DNA of 8,440 bases from Anammoximicrobium sp032229885 (GCA_032229885.1 JAVYAJ010000263.1:1-8440), one strand, 5' to 3'; shown: positions 1-8,079, counted from the first letter of the stretch. Numbers and translations: made by a program. The notes: a model not told the origin generated them from the letters alone.

Positions 1-221
1 CCAACGTAGCCTGGGGCAACGCCCCAGGAATCAGAGATGATAGCAACCGTGTTGGCCGAAGGCCAACATCAACGTGTCACCGCGGCCCGGATGAATGTGG
101 CCTTCGGCCAAAAGAGGCACGCGCGCGGCGCCAGCCCTGGGGCGTTGCCCCAGGCTACGGTGGGCGGAGGCCTTCGGCCAAACAGATTCTTGGGTTGCGG
201 GCGCCAGCCCGCGTTAAGAAA
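1..221 (+). repeat. Palindrome-rich dispersed repeat, left copy (cut by window edge)
   Basis: This stretch matches, as reverse complement, the repeat at 8086-8331. By eye it is well over 90% identical up to about position 197. Similarity then falls, with mostly transition differences, to about 221. It is built from short hairpins of two kinds. The CCTGGGGC/GCCCCAGG type lies at 10-28 and 136-154, with 8-bp stems and 3-nt loops. The GGCC-GAA/TTC-GGCC type lies at 50-68, 98-110 and 169-179. Positions 5-28 are an exact reverse complement of 136-159, so the copy also folds on itself as one long imperfect hairpin. Relative to the right copy it lacks 6 bp near 97. The right copy continues past the point matching position 1, so this one probably extends beyond the window. 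It resembles BIME- or MITE-like non-coding dispersed repeats. The short reading frame across it is also present in the right copy and looks like a by-product of the repeat. No transposase is present. Confidence 0.9.
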
Positions 222-3200
222 GATCTGGCGGCGACGGTCCTAGGCGTCCTTGCCGTCCTGCCGTGGTTGCCCCAGTCGGTCGCGGCCGCCGAGCCGGTGC
301 GCACGCTGAGCATCCACGAACGGTTCGGCGTCTCGCACCCGACACAGGTGATCGACTTGGATCTGAACCCGCCGATCACGGGCGAGGTTGCGGACGCCGT
401 TCATGTCCAGGGATCGGACGGACACGCCGTGCCGTTTCAATGGCTCGAACGCGGCCGCCGCCTGGCCGTCCAGACCGACCTGCCGGCCGGTGCACAGCGG
501 GTCTGGCACATCCTGCACGGCGCGGCGTCACACGAGACCCCGACGGATCTGCAGGTCCTAGAAAAAGAGGACTGTTACGAGATCGTCAATTCACTGGTCG
601 GCGTTCGCATACCGCGCGAGGGCGCGTCGCTCGATTCCGCGCCCGCCCCGCTGCAGGCGGTCCGCTTGGCCGATGGCCGCTGGACGAACGCAACTCGCGT
701 GCCCCTGCTGCGCGCCGCACCGCGGACGCTCGAGGTCCGCTTCGCGGAACGCGGTCCGTTGCGGGTCGTCGTCGAGATCGCGTACACGTTCGCCCGGCCC
801 GATCTGACGTACGGCCAAGACCTCCTGACACCCGGCGGTCCGGGCCATTACACGGCACGAATCCGTCTCGCGGCCGGGTCGCCGTCGATCATGATCGAAG
901 AGGACACGGACACGGACGTCGCGTATGAGCTTGATTTTTACGCGGCGTGTCAGCCGAACCAGGCGCGATATCAAGGCCATCACGCGACCTCCGTACAGGC
1001 CGGCCGCGAACAGGATGGTCGCCAGTATCGCATGTGGCACGATCGGACGAACTGTGACGCGCTGGTCGACCTCCAGTATCAGACCCCGTGGGCGCCGCCC
1101 TTTCTGGCCCGCTGGGATCCTTGGATCTATGACGGCGGCTGGTATTGGCAGTTTTACAACACGCGCGGCCCGGCCAGCAGCCCTTTGGTCGGCATCTTCG
1201 CCGGCCGCGCGTCGCGCATCATCGGCGCGGCGGCCAGCGGGGTTCGGATTCTGACTCGACCCGCGACGGACGCCGACCAACCGTTCGCCGGACTCCGGAT
1301 CGAGTGCAACCGGCGCAGTCCCGACGGCCGAGTCTTCCCGCGGGTGCGCTTCCAGTGGGGGCTGTTCGTCGGAACGCGGGCCGATCTGGCCCCGCCAGAC
1401 CAAGTTCAGAAGATCTGTCGTCAGATGAATCTGCACGGCGGATTCAACCTCAACAGGGTTCTGCGATACGAGCTCGATTACCCGGATCCGCCGCAGGGGT
1501 ACGGCGCCATGTTCATGCCCCGCGACGCGCTGCGCCGTATGGTGGACCGGCTGCGGGCGGATACGCAGGGGATCCACGGCGCCGGTTTCCACCACTATCT
1601 GTACACGCAAGATCCCTACGCTCGGCCGCTGGTCGACTTTTGGTTCGATCCTTCGCCCGAACGGATCGAGCGGGTGGCGACGGACATTGCGGAGCTGGCC
1701 CGGGACATTCTGGACGCGTTCGTCAACGGTCAGGGGATCATGGACTTTCGCTACCACTATTGGCACGGCGGATTGCGGCTGACGAACATGGCCGCCTGGA
1801 TCGACCAACTGCTGGCCAGCGACCAGGTTTCGCCCGAGCAGCGATCCGCAGCCAAGGCCGCGGCCGCGCTGCTGGCCTATATCTTGTGGGACGACGACTT
1901 CGTGCCGCTGTTCCCGGGGCATGGGCTGAACCTGGGCAACCCGAACATGCCGGTCAACCAGAACAATGCCCGAGCGCTGATCGCCCTGCTGTTGGCCGGG
2001 CACCCTGCAATGAAAACGCACGCCGACGCGGTGCAGCGCGCGGCGCTGGCCGATCTGCGCGGGACGATCAACGAACATGGCGCGCATATGGGATCGGTCC
2101 ACTATGTGGGGGCCGCCGCCTTTCCGCTGGTGGGCGCCTTCCAACAGTTGCAGATGACCGGCCGATACGACGCGTTCGAACGTGAACAGCGCCTGGCGCG
2201 GTTCGCCGAATTCTACCTGAACTTTCTGACGCCGCCCGAGGTGCGGTTCGGGGGCCTCCGCAAGCTGGTGGCCATCGGCGACGGTTCGACCGAGGGGACC
2301 TCGATGTACGGCCAGTTGGCGACCGGCTTTGCGCGGGCTCGGCCCGAGCTCAGCCGGCGACTGATGGCCGCCTGGCGGGACGGCGGCAACGTGCATGGCA
2401 GCTTTCAGGGGACCAGCTATCTGAAGATCGACGAGACCCTGCCCGGCGCGGATCCCGAGCTGGGCGCCGCTGCGTTTCCCGGTTGGTGTGCGGTGCTCCG
2501 CAGCGGTTGGAACACGCCCCGCGAGACGGCCGTCTGGCTGACCGGCGGCGAAGACTATCGCGACCACCGGCACAACGACAACGGCGGCGTGGTGATCTAC
2601 GCGCTGGGCGCGCCGCTGAGCATCGATTGGGGGTCGATGTACTCGCCCCACGTCTCGGGTGGACTCCTGCACAGCCTGGTGCTGCCCGAGTCGGCCATCG
2701 GCCATCCGTGGGATCAGGGCGACGTCCCGCTGGACGTCGGAGGCCGCTGGATCGCCCGGGACGACGATCCGATCCGAGTGGACGCCGCCGCGAATTCGGC
2801 GCACGCCCGCTTTCGTCTGGGCGACGATCTCGAGTGGCGCCGCACGGTGCGATTGAGCCACGTCGGGCCGGAGATTCCGTTGATCGAGATCCGAGACGAG
2901 TTCGCCGGCACGCTGGCCGCGACGCCGAAAATCCTGAGCTTCAATCTGATGGCCACGGGCCCGGTCGCGGCGCCCGGCGGCGAACTTGTTCCCCCGCCGC
3001 GGACGCACGCTCGCCAGCCACACGTCGAGGGCGAGCCCGGGCACGAACTTCCGTCTGCCGGATCGGTGGTTGCACGGCCGCCCGGCGTCACCCGGCTGGG
3101 CTTCGTCGGCCAAGCTTGGCAAGCGCATCCGACGGGCGGCATCGACTTTGACGTGTATCTGGCCGCCGACGGGGACATGCAGATGCATGTCGGCAACTGG

Positions 3201-3434
3201 GCTCATCTGTGGCACCCCAGCACCGAGGAAAGCCAGTTTCGCGCGGCAAATCAGGCCGAGCGATTCGAGGAAAGGCAGCACATCCTCCGCGTTCGAGGAA
3301 CCGGCGCGTTCCGGACGCTGATCGTGCCCTGGTGCAAAGGCCGCAAACCGGCCGACCTGACCGTGCACCGCGAAGCGAACACCTGGATCGTCACGACGGC
3401 ACAGCAGAGCGCGCGTCTGGACCGCCTGCCCTGA
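195..3434 (+). CDS. Secreted heparinase II/III-like polysaccharide lyase (putative)
   Basis: The product is about 1,079 residues and is probably exported to cleave an acidic polysaccharide by beta-elimination. A Sec signal peptide is visible: basic n-region (R2, R6, K8, K9), hydrophobic core about 12-25, and an Ala-rich cleavage zone near A30-A32 before E33. Residues about 33-420 look beta-rich. About 420-740 look helical, as in the alpha-toroid of these lyases. There N588-N591 and H636-Y637 are possible active-site residues, but this assignment is a guess. The best family evidence is DHRHNDNGG with H791, H793 and D795, followed by YALGAPLSIDWG, which matches the metal-binding HxHxD segment of the heparinase II/III C-terminal sheet domain. 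Lyases of this type are usually shorter (roughly 600-800 residues), so the N-terminal third is extra. The start is TTG at 195, chosen because it gives a complete signal peptide. It lies inside the repeat and has no Shine-Dalgarno at normal spacing (GGAGG at 166-170 is too far). The frame is open upstream to position 1 without another ATG, GTG or TTG. It converges on the kinase gene. An exo-rhamnogalacturonan lyase-like enzyme is an alternative; the substrate is unknown. Confidence 0.72.
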   Translation: MRAPARVKKDLAATVLGVLAVLPWLPQSVAAAEPVRTLSIHERFGVSHPTQVIDLDLNPPITGEVADAVHVQGSDGHAVPFQWLERGRRLAVQTDLPAGAQRVWHILHGAASHETPTDLQVLEKEDCYEIVNSLVGVRIPREGASLDSAPAPLQAVRLADGRWTNATRVPLLRAAPRTLEVRFAERGPLRVVVEIAYTFARPDLTYGQDLLTPGGPGHYTARIRLAAGSPSIMIEEDTDTDVAYELDFYAACQPNQARYQGHHATSVQAGREQDGRQYRMWHDRTNCDALVDLQYQTPWAPPFLARWDPWIYDGGWYWQFYNTRGPASSPLVGIFAGRASRIIGAAASGVRILTRPATDADQPFAGLRIECNRRSPDGRVFPRVRFQWGLFVGTRADLAPPDQVQKICRQMNLHGGFNLNRVLRYELDYPDPPQGYGAMFMPRDALRRMVDRLRADTQGIHGAGFHHYLYTQDPYARPLVDFWFDPSPERIERVATDIAELARDILDAFVNGQGIMDFRYHYWHGGLRLTNMAAWIDQLLASDQVSPEQRSAAKAAAALLAYILWDDDFVPLFPGHGLNLGNPNMPVNQNNARALIALLLAGHPAMKTHADAVQRAALADLRGTINEHGAHMGSVHYVGAAAFPLVGAFQQLQMTGRYDAFEREQRLARFAEFYLNFLTPPEVRFGGLRKLVAIGDGSTEGTSMYGQLATGFARARPELSRRLMAAWRDGGNVHGSFQGTSYLKIDETLPGADPELGAAAFPGWCAVLRSGWNTPRETAVWLTGGEDYRDHRHNDNGGVVIYALGAPLSIDWGSMYSPHVSGGLLHSLVLPESAIGHPWDQGDVPLDVGGRWIARDDDPIRVDAAANSAHARFRLGDDLEWRRTVRLSHVGPEIPLIEIRDEFAGTLAATPKILSFNLMATGPVAAPGGELVPPPRTHARQPHVEGEPGHELPSAGSVVARPPGVTRLGFVGQAWQAHPTGGIDFDVYLAADGDMQMHVGNWAHLWHPSTEESQFRAANQAERFEERQHILRVRGTGAFRTLIVPWCKGRKPADLTVHREANTWIVTTAQQSARLDRLP

Positions 3435-3489
3435 ACCAAACCGCGCGCGGGCATTCTCCAGAGACTCGGTCGAACGAACGGTGAGCTCT

Positions 3490-3502
3490 GGCGAGGCTCG
3501 CC
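3490..3502. terminator. Short perfect palindrome after the lyase gene, weak terminator candidate
   Basis: GGCGAG-G-CTCGCC lies 55 bases past the lyase stop codon in the convergent gap. The arms are perfect, but the one-base loop means the hairpin must open to about 5 bp. No T-tract follows on either strand, so intrinsic termination is doubtful. The rest of the 3435-3683 gap shows no coding signal. Confidence 0.15.
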
Positions 3503-3654
3503 GCACAATAGCGCCCGTTTGCTGTCCGGAGCGATCGGCGAACTAAACCAAGCGGGGCAACTGGAAGCAATCGCGAACGGCGCGGGGCGACACCGCGCAG
3601 CTGAACATCCGAGTAGGTGAGCTGCCCGCCGGGGACGGCCTCTGCAGGTGAACC

Positions 3655-3672
3655 CCCGCCCCGCTCGGCGGG
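3655..3672 (-). terminator. GC hairpin just downstream of the kinase stop, weak terminator candidate
   Basis: CCCGCC and GGCGGG form a 6-bp all-GC stem with a 6-nt loop. It sits 11 bases beyond the TAG stop of the kinase gene, read on the - strand. There is no run of U after it, so it could stabilise the 3' end or be chance pairing in GC-rich DNA. Confidence 0.2.
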
Positions 3673-3683
3673 CGGCCGCCTTG

Positions 3684-6600
3684 CTACCGGCCCGCGAGCT
3701 GGCGGAACTGCGACGGCGCGAGCATCTTGAGTGCTCCGCCGGGCTGTTCGACCAGATAGACGAGTTCCTCTTCCACAACTTTGGGATGCCCGTAGACGAT
3801 CTCGCCGGTTGGGCTGAAGGTGATCGAGCGGCCGTCCCGGAGGCAGATGGCCGTCCAGGCAGTCGAGCCATCTTCGATATTCCACATCCGGACCATGCCG
3901 CCCAGATCGCCGGAGACTAGATGGCGGCTGTCGCCCATCCAGGCGATCGAGCATAGGGGGCCACGTTGTCCCCACAGCGTCGACAGCGGCTGCCCGTCGG
4001 CGTGCCACACGCGCACCGAGGCATCGCAACCGCCCGCGGCCAGCCATCGTCCATCGGGACTCCAGGCGGCTTGAGGAGTGCCGTCCATCGTTCTTCCCAG
4101 CACCACGCCGGCCGTGCCGTCTGGTTGCCACAGTTGGACTTGGCTCTTGGCGCACGCCAGCCACTTGCCATCGGGGCGCCAGCCCACGGACCCGCCCCCG
4201 GAAGGCTGGTCGTCGCTCTGCACCACCCGGCCGGGAGTCCCGTCCCTTTGCCAGAACCGTAAGCAACTGCCGGCGTCCCACGAGGCCAATTGTGTGCCGT
4301 CGGGGCTCCAGGCGACCGCGCGCAGCGGGCTTTGATGGCCGTCGAGCGTGGCCAAAACTCCGCCGTCCGCCCGCCACAGACGTAGCGTGCGATCCTCACT
4401 GGCCGAGGCCAATTGTTGCCCATCGGGGCTCCAGGCCAGGCTGCTCACCCGGGCCTGATGACCGCGCAGGACTTGCCCGGACGCATCCTCGCCTGTCCAC
4501 AGATCGATCTCTCCATCGAAATGGCCCACCGCCAAACATGCGCCGGTCGGCGACCAAGCGACCGACGTCGCTCCGGTCGTGGCGGGCAGCGTGCGCAGCG
4601 GTCTGCCGTTCGCATCCCAAATCAATGCTCGGGAGCCATTCGACAGAGCCAATTCGCCGCTTGTCGGTGACGCACTGATGCTGTCAATGTGCGTCCAAAC
4701 GCCCGGCACGGATGGCCCTGGGTTGCCATCGCAATCCCACAAGCAGAAGCCGGCGAAGTAAGTCGCGCAAGCCAGAGAGCGTCCGTCGGGGCTCCAGGCA
4801 ACCGCTGTCGGGGCCGAGAATTTGATGACCACCTGAGCGGGCTTGGCGTCCAGTCGCCAAATTCGCACAGTATCATCGCTGGCCGCCGAAGCCAAACGCC
4901 GCCCGTCGTCGCTCCAGGCCAAGGCGCTGATACGGCCGCCGTGTCCCTTCAACTCTGCTCGCTCGGTTCCGTCAGTCCCCCACAGGCGGATGATTCCGTC
5001 CGCACCACCGGTCGCCAGTTGCTGGCCGTCGGGGCTCCAGCATACCGACCGCATCCGCTTGCCGCTTGCTTCCAGGATCGGCCCAGTTTCGCCGCTGGCC
5101 TCCCACAGCCGCACCGCGCCGCTGTCGTCGGCAGAGGCCACCCGCGCACCGTCCGGGCTCCAGGCAAAATGGCGGATCGTCGCCACGCACGACACGGCGG
5201 CGGAACGGACCGCACCGTCGGTGGAGAAAAACCGCGGGCAGCGGCCGTAGCCGCCTAGCACAATCTGGCGGCTATCGGGACTCCAAGCGATCGCCAATAC
5301 GGCGCCGCGCGTTCGACAGACGGGGCCGCCGGCTCCGTCGGCCTTCCATAACCGGACGGTCCCGTCGCCACCGCCCGTTGCCAGCCAAGTGCCGTCGCGA
5401 CTCCAAGCAGCGCAATTCGTTCCGCCGCGATTGCCTGGCAGCAGCGTCCGCGGCGTCAGGCTGTGGGCGTCGTACAGACGGACCCAGCCGTCCAGGCTCG
5501 CACAAGCCAGATGTTCGCCGTTCGGGCTCCACGCCAGGGCCGTAGCGGGTGCGAGGGGGGCCCGCGTGGCCACCTGCCAGCGGCCGACGCCAGGGATCTG
5601 CGCGGGTTGAGCGATCAGGCCGGGCAGAGGTTCCGGCGCGCCCACGGGTCTCCACAAGGCATCCTCGATGCGGGCATGGTTGCTGTTGGCCGAGGCATCC
5701 CGCGCGGTGGCGCCGCGGCCGTCGTTGAAATGGTACAGGGCCAAGGTCTGTTCGTCCGGCTCCAAACGCCGCTCGGGCACGAAGTCGTCGCGGTAGCGGG
5801 CCACGCGCGAGATCCGCACCTCATCGACGCTGCCACAGAAGGTCGCAGTGGGCCAGGTCGCGGCGACCTGATGTGCTCCGATGGCAAACGGCTCCGACGA
5901 GGGGCGATACGGTTCCTGGTTGGAAAATTGGCCAATCTCCTCGCGCACACCGTTCAGAAACAGCGTGGGCTGGCCCGATTCGAAGACCAACGCGACATGG
6001 TGCCGCGCCGCGGGCGCGGGGCGCCTCGAAACAAGGTGCGCCTGCTTGTCCTCGCCCTGTAACAACACGACCCGCCAACGCCGGGCCGGATCGATCTCCA
6101 GGCTCATTCCTTGGCCGAGGTCGCGGTTCGAGAAGACCACGTGATAGGCCCACACGTCGCCCAGCGTGACGTAGGCCTCGAGCGTGAGCGGATGCGAGCC
6201 ATCGTACTTCACCGGCGTCTTCACGTAACTTCGCACTCCGTCGAACACCAACTCGTCATCCTCGTCGGCGGGCGATGGAGGGGCGGTAGAACCGGCCGCG
6301 GCGGCCGCGCCCGTCGGCGGACCGGGGCCACCGGCGACGGGCGCCGTCTCGACGCGGACCTTCAACGCCGGGTTGTCGCCCTTGACAACGGTGAACTCCT
6401 GGGCGCGGATGACCTGGTCGCCTCGGCGGACCTCGTAGCCGTGCGGCCCGGGCTGCAAACGGATCGTCTCGCCCACGCCGGCCACCTCCAATTCCCTGCC
6501 GTCGAGCCAAACCGTGACGCTTGCATCTTGGACCAGCGCGGGGTCGATCTCGACTTTCACCGTCTGGCGTCCATCGCGCAGATAGAACACGATGCCCAGC

Positions 6601-7955
6601 ACGATCAGCGGTATCAAACCCAATGCCACGGCCACCAGACGCTGGGCGACGCGTCTTGTCCCGGTGAGGGCCCGCGCCGGCGAAAGCTGTTCGGTTTGGG
6701 TTTCGCCGACGCCAGGCAGGCGATCCTCGCCCGTCGCGACGGAGGATCGCACGGAGGATCGCGTTGGCGCGGGGCGAGGGCGGCTTGCACCAGTTGCGTC
6801 GGCGTGGAGCCGCGCCACATCGGCACCCCTGCAAAATGGCTCGAGCGATTGCGCAACCTCGGCGGGCGTCGCGAACCGCTGGTCCGGCTGCCGGGCCACC
6901 ATGCGGCCCACGACGGCCGTCAGGCCGGCCGGCAGATCGGGGCGGAGTTCCTGCACCGGGCGGACCGACTGCTGGACGTGGGCCATCATCTTGGCAAATG
7001 CGCTTTGCCGCTCCGGCCCGCTGAATGGCGCGCGGCCGGTCAGCAGCTTGTACAGAGTGCAGCCCAAGCTGTAGATGTCCGCGCGAATATCGACGCCATG
7101 GCTGTCCAAGACTTGCTCGGGCGCGATGTAGTCGGCGGTGCCCATTGCCTGGCCCGAACCCGTCATCTCGTCGCCCGCTTGGCCGGACTGGAGCAGGGCC
7201 AGGCCCAGATCCAGAACCTTCACCTGGCCAGAGCGCGACAGCATCAGGTTCGAGGGCTTGATGTCGCGGTGCACCAGCCCGTGCTCGTGGGCGCACTGCA
7301 AGCCGGCCGCGGCCTGCCGGACCAGTTCGCAGGCGTCCGCGATTCGCAGCGGCCCCAGGCGATGCACCACGACGGCCAAATCGCAGCCGTCGACATATTC
7401 CATCACCAGCACCGACGTGCCCTCGATGTCGCGCGCGTCGTGGGCTTGCACGATATTCGGGTGAGCAAGTCGGCCGATGGCCTTCATCTCCCGCTCGAAC
7501 CGGGCCACGGCCCGCGGATCCCGTACCCGATCCGGCGGCAGGACCTTCAGGGCCACTGTTTTTTCCAGTTTGACCTGCAGGGCCTTGTAGACGGCGCCCA
7601 TGCCGCCTTCGCCGAGCTTTTCCAACAATTGGTATTCGCCGAGCGGCCGCAGCTCAGGCGACGTACAGGTCGCCCCCAGCACGGACGGCGTCTGGCCAGC
7701 CAGCCCGTGGTCGACCGCCGCCCGCGTCTGATCGAGCGTCCGCTGGTAATCCGCGTCGTTGCGTATGGGCGGCATCCGTGCGCGGCGCAACCCGCCTGCC
7801 GCCGAATCGCTGTGGCTGTCGAGCATCTGCAATTCGCGCTGGCAATCCGCGCAGGCCTCCACGTGCGAGGCCAAACGCTCTGACGTTTCGTCGTCCAGCC
7901 GGCCGTCGGCGTAGGCCTGCAGCTCCGGCCGTCCAGGACAGTCCAGATCGTCCAT
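3684..7955 (-). CDS. Transmembrane Ser/Thr protein kinase with zinc finger, LamG-like domain and WD40 array
   Basis: The product is about 1,423 residues. Numbered from ATG at 7955, residues 1-45 carry an anti-sigma-type zinc finger (C6, H31, C35, C38). Residues about 108-375 are a PknB-like kinase: glycine loop LGEGGMGAVYK (114-124), catalytic lysine K137, likely alpha-C Glu E156, HRDIKPSN with D231/K233/N236, DLG at 249-251 replacing DFG (common in bacterial kinases), and APE at 278-280. The catalytic set is complete, so it should phosphorylate Ser/Thr. T265, S267 and T273 in the activation loop are possible autophosphorylation sites. One membrane helix spans about 440-459. A beta-rich domain (about 463-535), a Gly/Pro/Ala linker and a LamG-like domain (about 568-760) follow, then WD40 repeats to near the end. 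Predicted topology is kinase inside, LamG and WD40 outside. An upstream TTG at 7997 would add 14 residues. ATG 7955 is preferred because it starts just before the zinc finger, although neither start has a strong ribosome site. Kinase-WD40 fusions are typical of Planctomycetes. The ligand and targets are unknown. Confidence 0.92.
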   Translation of the reverse strand: MDDLDCPGRPELQAYADGRLDDETSERLASHVEACADCQRELQMLDSHSDSAAGGLRRARMPPIRNDADYQRTLDQTRAAVDHGLAGQTPSVLGATCTSPELRPLGEYQLLEKLGEGGMGAVYKALQVKLEKTVALKVLPPDRVRDPRAVARFEREMKAIGRLAHPNIVQAHDARDIEGTSVLVMEYVDGCDLAVVVHRLGPLRIADACELVRQAAAGLQCAHEHGLVHRDIKPSNLMLSRSGQVKVLDLGLALLQSGQAGDEMTGSGQAMGTADYIAPEQVLDSHGVDIRADIYSLGCTLYKLLTGRAPFSGPERQSAFAKMMAHVQQSVRPVQELRPDLPAGLTAVVGRMVARQPDQRFATPAEVAQSLEPFCRGADVARLHADATGASRPRPAPTRSSVRSSVATGEDRLPGVGETQTEQLSPARALTGTRRVAQRLVAVALGLIPLIVLGIVFYLRDGRQTVKVEIDPALVQDASVTVWLDGRELEVAGVGETIRLQPGPHGYEVRRGDQVIRAQEFTVVKGDNPALKVRVETAPVAGGPGPPTGAAAAAGSTAPPSPADEDDELVFDGVRSYVKTPVKYDGSHPLTLEAYVTLGDVWAYHVVFSNRDLGQGMSLEIDPARRWRVVLLQGEDKQAHLVSRRPAPAARHHVALVFESGQPTLFLNGVREEIGQFSNQEPYRPSSEPFAIGAHQVAATWPTATFCGSVDEVRISRVARYRDDFVPERRLEPDEQTLALYHFNDGRGATARDASANSNHARIEDALWRPVGAPEPLPGLIAQPAQIPGVGRWQVATRAPLAPATALAWSPNGEHLACASLDGWVRLYDAHSLTPRTLLPGNRGGTNCAAWSRDGTWLATGGGDGTVRLWKADGAGGPVCRTRGAVLAIAWSPDSRQIVLGGYGRCPRFFSTDGAVRSAAVSCVATIRHFAWSPDGARVASADDSGAVRLWEASGETGPILEASGKRMRSVCWSPDGQQLATGGADGIIRLWGTDGTERAELKGHGGRISALAWSDDGRRLASAASDDTVRIWRLDAKPAQVVIKFSAPTAVAWSPDGRSLACATYFAGFCLWDCDGNPGPSVPGVWTHIDSISASPTSGELALSNGSRALIWDANGRPLRTLPATTGATSVAWSPTGACLAVGHFDGEIDLWTGEDASGQVLRGHQARVSSLAWSPDGQQLASASEDRTLRLWRADGGVLATLDGHQSPLRAVAWSPDGTQLASWDAGSCLRFWQRDGTPGRVVQSDDQPSGGGSVGWRPDGKWLACAKSQVQLWQPDGTAGVVLGRTMDGTPQAAWSPDGRWLAAGGCDASVRVWHADGQPLSTLWGQRGPLCSIAWMGDSRHLVSGDLGGMVRMWNIEDGSTAWTAICLRDGRSITFSPTGEIVYGHPKVVEEELVYLVEQPGGALKMLAPSQFRQLAGR
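3700..5600 (-). repeat. WD40-encoding tandem repeats inside the kinase gene
   Basis: At least fourteen units can be read, most ending in the pattern AWSPDG-x-x-LA-x(8-10)-V-R-LW-x-x-DG. A degenerate last one has SITFSPTGEIVYG. The similarity extends to DNA: on the + strand 'ggggctccagg' or close variants recur, for example at 4302, 4425, 4788 and 5031, with spacings near multiples of 120 bp. Fourteen blades would suit two seven-bladed propellers. Unit 8 (HIDSISASPTSGELALS) lacks the usual tryptophan and is the most diverged. Unit 3 ends RFFSTDG instead of RLW. Confidence 0.88.
5676..6254 (-). other. LamG/concanavalin-like domain region of the kinase
   Basis: The segment runs from ELVFDGVRSYVKTP to about the end of YHFNDGRGATARD. 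Its features match the Laminin_G_3 type of jelly-roll: FDG-x-x-Y-V at the start, LTLEAYV, HHVALVFESG with LFLNGV, then DEVRISRVARY and LALYHFNDG. Such domains often bind sugars or proteins outside the cell. The ligand cannot be read from the sequence. Confidence 0.75.
6739..6762 (-). repeat. 12-bp perfect tandem duplication in the kinase linker
   Basis: ACGGAGGATCGC occurs twice back to back on the + strand. On the coding strand it encodes a doubled RSSV motif (residues about 399-406) in the flexible linker between the kinase domain and the membrane helix. Because it is a multiple of three it keeps the frame. GCGATCCTC at 6720-6728 is complementary to GAGGATCGC in either copy. Confidence 0.85.
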
Positions 7956-8079
7956 CTTCGTCTCGCGTTTCGATTCCGCAGTTTGTCCAGCCGACAACCA
8001 AAGCGTCTGCGCAAGAACTGCGCTCCACTCCCGACCTGTTGCACAGTAGCCGCAACTAGGAATACAGCCAATTAGAGCA

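Noticed and set aside
37..243. Small + strand reading frame across the left repeat
   Set aside because: It has a near-identical counterpart in the right repeat. The similarity is explained by DNA palindromes, and it overlaps the start of the lyase gene in another frame. No domain or ribosome site supports it.
591..3506. 971-codon open frame antisense to the lyase gene
   Set aside because: Long antisense frames are expected in GC-rich coding DNA. The product is Arg/Gln/Val-rich without recognisable domains, while the + strand frame has a signal peptide and lyase motif.
3700..5600. CRISPR-like array suggested by regular short repeated words
   Set aside because: The words are imperfect, the spacing is ~120 bp, and the stretch translates cleanly into WD40 blades in one frame.
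6111..7883. 590-codon open frame antisense to the kinase domain
   Set aside because: It lies opposite a kinase with all catalytic motifs intact and has a low-complexity, His/Arg/Gln-rich composition typical of a shadow frame.
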